A stretch of DNA of 64,000 bases from contig NC_087104.1 of assembly GCF_963855985.1 (NCBI RefSeq), positions 1,426,001 to 1,490,000 of the forward strand, given 5' to 3'. Shown here piece after piece: positions 63,748 to 64,000 of the stretch (the stretch's first letter is position 1; every line of letters starts with the position of its first letter). The notes under the pieces were generated by a model. It saw nothing but the letters and a program-made list of their open reading frames with translations. It was not told the origin of the DNA and did not search any database. This stretch comes from Ostrinia nubilalis (lineage: Eukaryota; Arthropoda; Insecta; Lepidoptera; Crambidae). The position numbers were made by a program, and so were the translations under genes.

Positions 63748-64000
63748 TACGTAAACTAATATATTATTGTCATAGCCTTACCTTCGCTGAATACTGTCTG
63801 TAGTGGATTGTGATATCACTTGACTAGCTGTCTGGAAGGAATTTTATCAAATACTCAACTCAGACAAGGACGAATGTGGTAATAGGTAGTCTAGGTAGTT
63901 TAATCTTAAAATTGACGTTATAGCATGTTAGTTAGCTTTACTATTAAATAGATTACATAATAATATACTTCTACATGAGGAGATTTGTCTATAGACATAC

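Noticed and set aside
1..64000. CRISPR array, operon, riboswitch or bacterial promoter
   Set aside because: No regularly spaced direct repeats with unique spacers. The gene structure with introns and the repeat content are those of an insect genome.

Overview
The window looks like a piece of lepidopteran (moth or butterfly) nuclear genome. It is AT-rich, gene-poor and packed with transposable elements. The lineage call rests on recall of characteristic interspersed families, not on a database search: RTE-type LINE 3' ends with ATG- or CGAA-type tails, small Helitron-like elements ending in CTAG, a tRNA-headed SINE, and a Dong-like retrotransposon in a TAA repeat. No bacterial-style genes, operons or CRISPR arrays are present.

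Only one host gene could be supported: a gustatory receptor (7-transmembrane chemoreceptor) on the + strand at 28293-31700. Exon 1 is obvious. Three further short exons (29211-29291, 30448-30610, 31537-31700) were read by eye from splice sites, reading phase and family motifs, giving about 414 residues and seven membrane segments. Introns 2 and 3 are filled with transposon debris, including a SINE split by a 394-bp inverted-repeat element and a 58-bp RTE copy inside the tail of another RTE copy. A piggyBac-like element ends about 320 bp upstream, and a MITE lies 26 bp beyond the stop codon.

Layout: 1-27 kb is mostly empty of genes and holds a complete 2.05-kb hAT element with 8-bp target duplication (6746-8797), many 5'-truncated RTE copies, SINEs and about a dozen MITEs. 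27-32 kb holds the piggyBac-like element and the receptor gene. 33.9-43.85 kb is a block of two large non-LTR retrotransposons. One is a Dong/R4-like element (+ strand, 33975-37852) with reverse transcriptase, zinc knuckle and restriction-like endonuclease. The other is a CR1-like element (- strand, 37867 to about 43850) with intact ORF1 and ORF2. The Dong-like element lies between TAA repeats and directly abuts the CR1 3' end, so it probably inserted into the CR1 tail. 44-64 kb is again intergenic, with RTE copies, Helitrons, MITEs, a 320-bp near-perfect palindrome (47504-47823) and a GT microsatellite.

The most informative signals are exact target-site duplications, which delimit many insertions and order several nested events, and a palindromic repeat whose central loop is flipped between its two copies. 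No wholly new molecular system was found. The best leads are the receptor gene structure, the two-retrotransposon nest, the duplicated N-terminal domain of the Dong-like protein, and the loop inversion.
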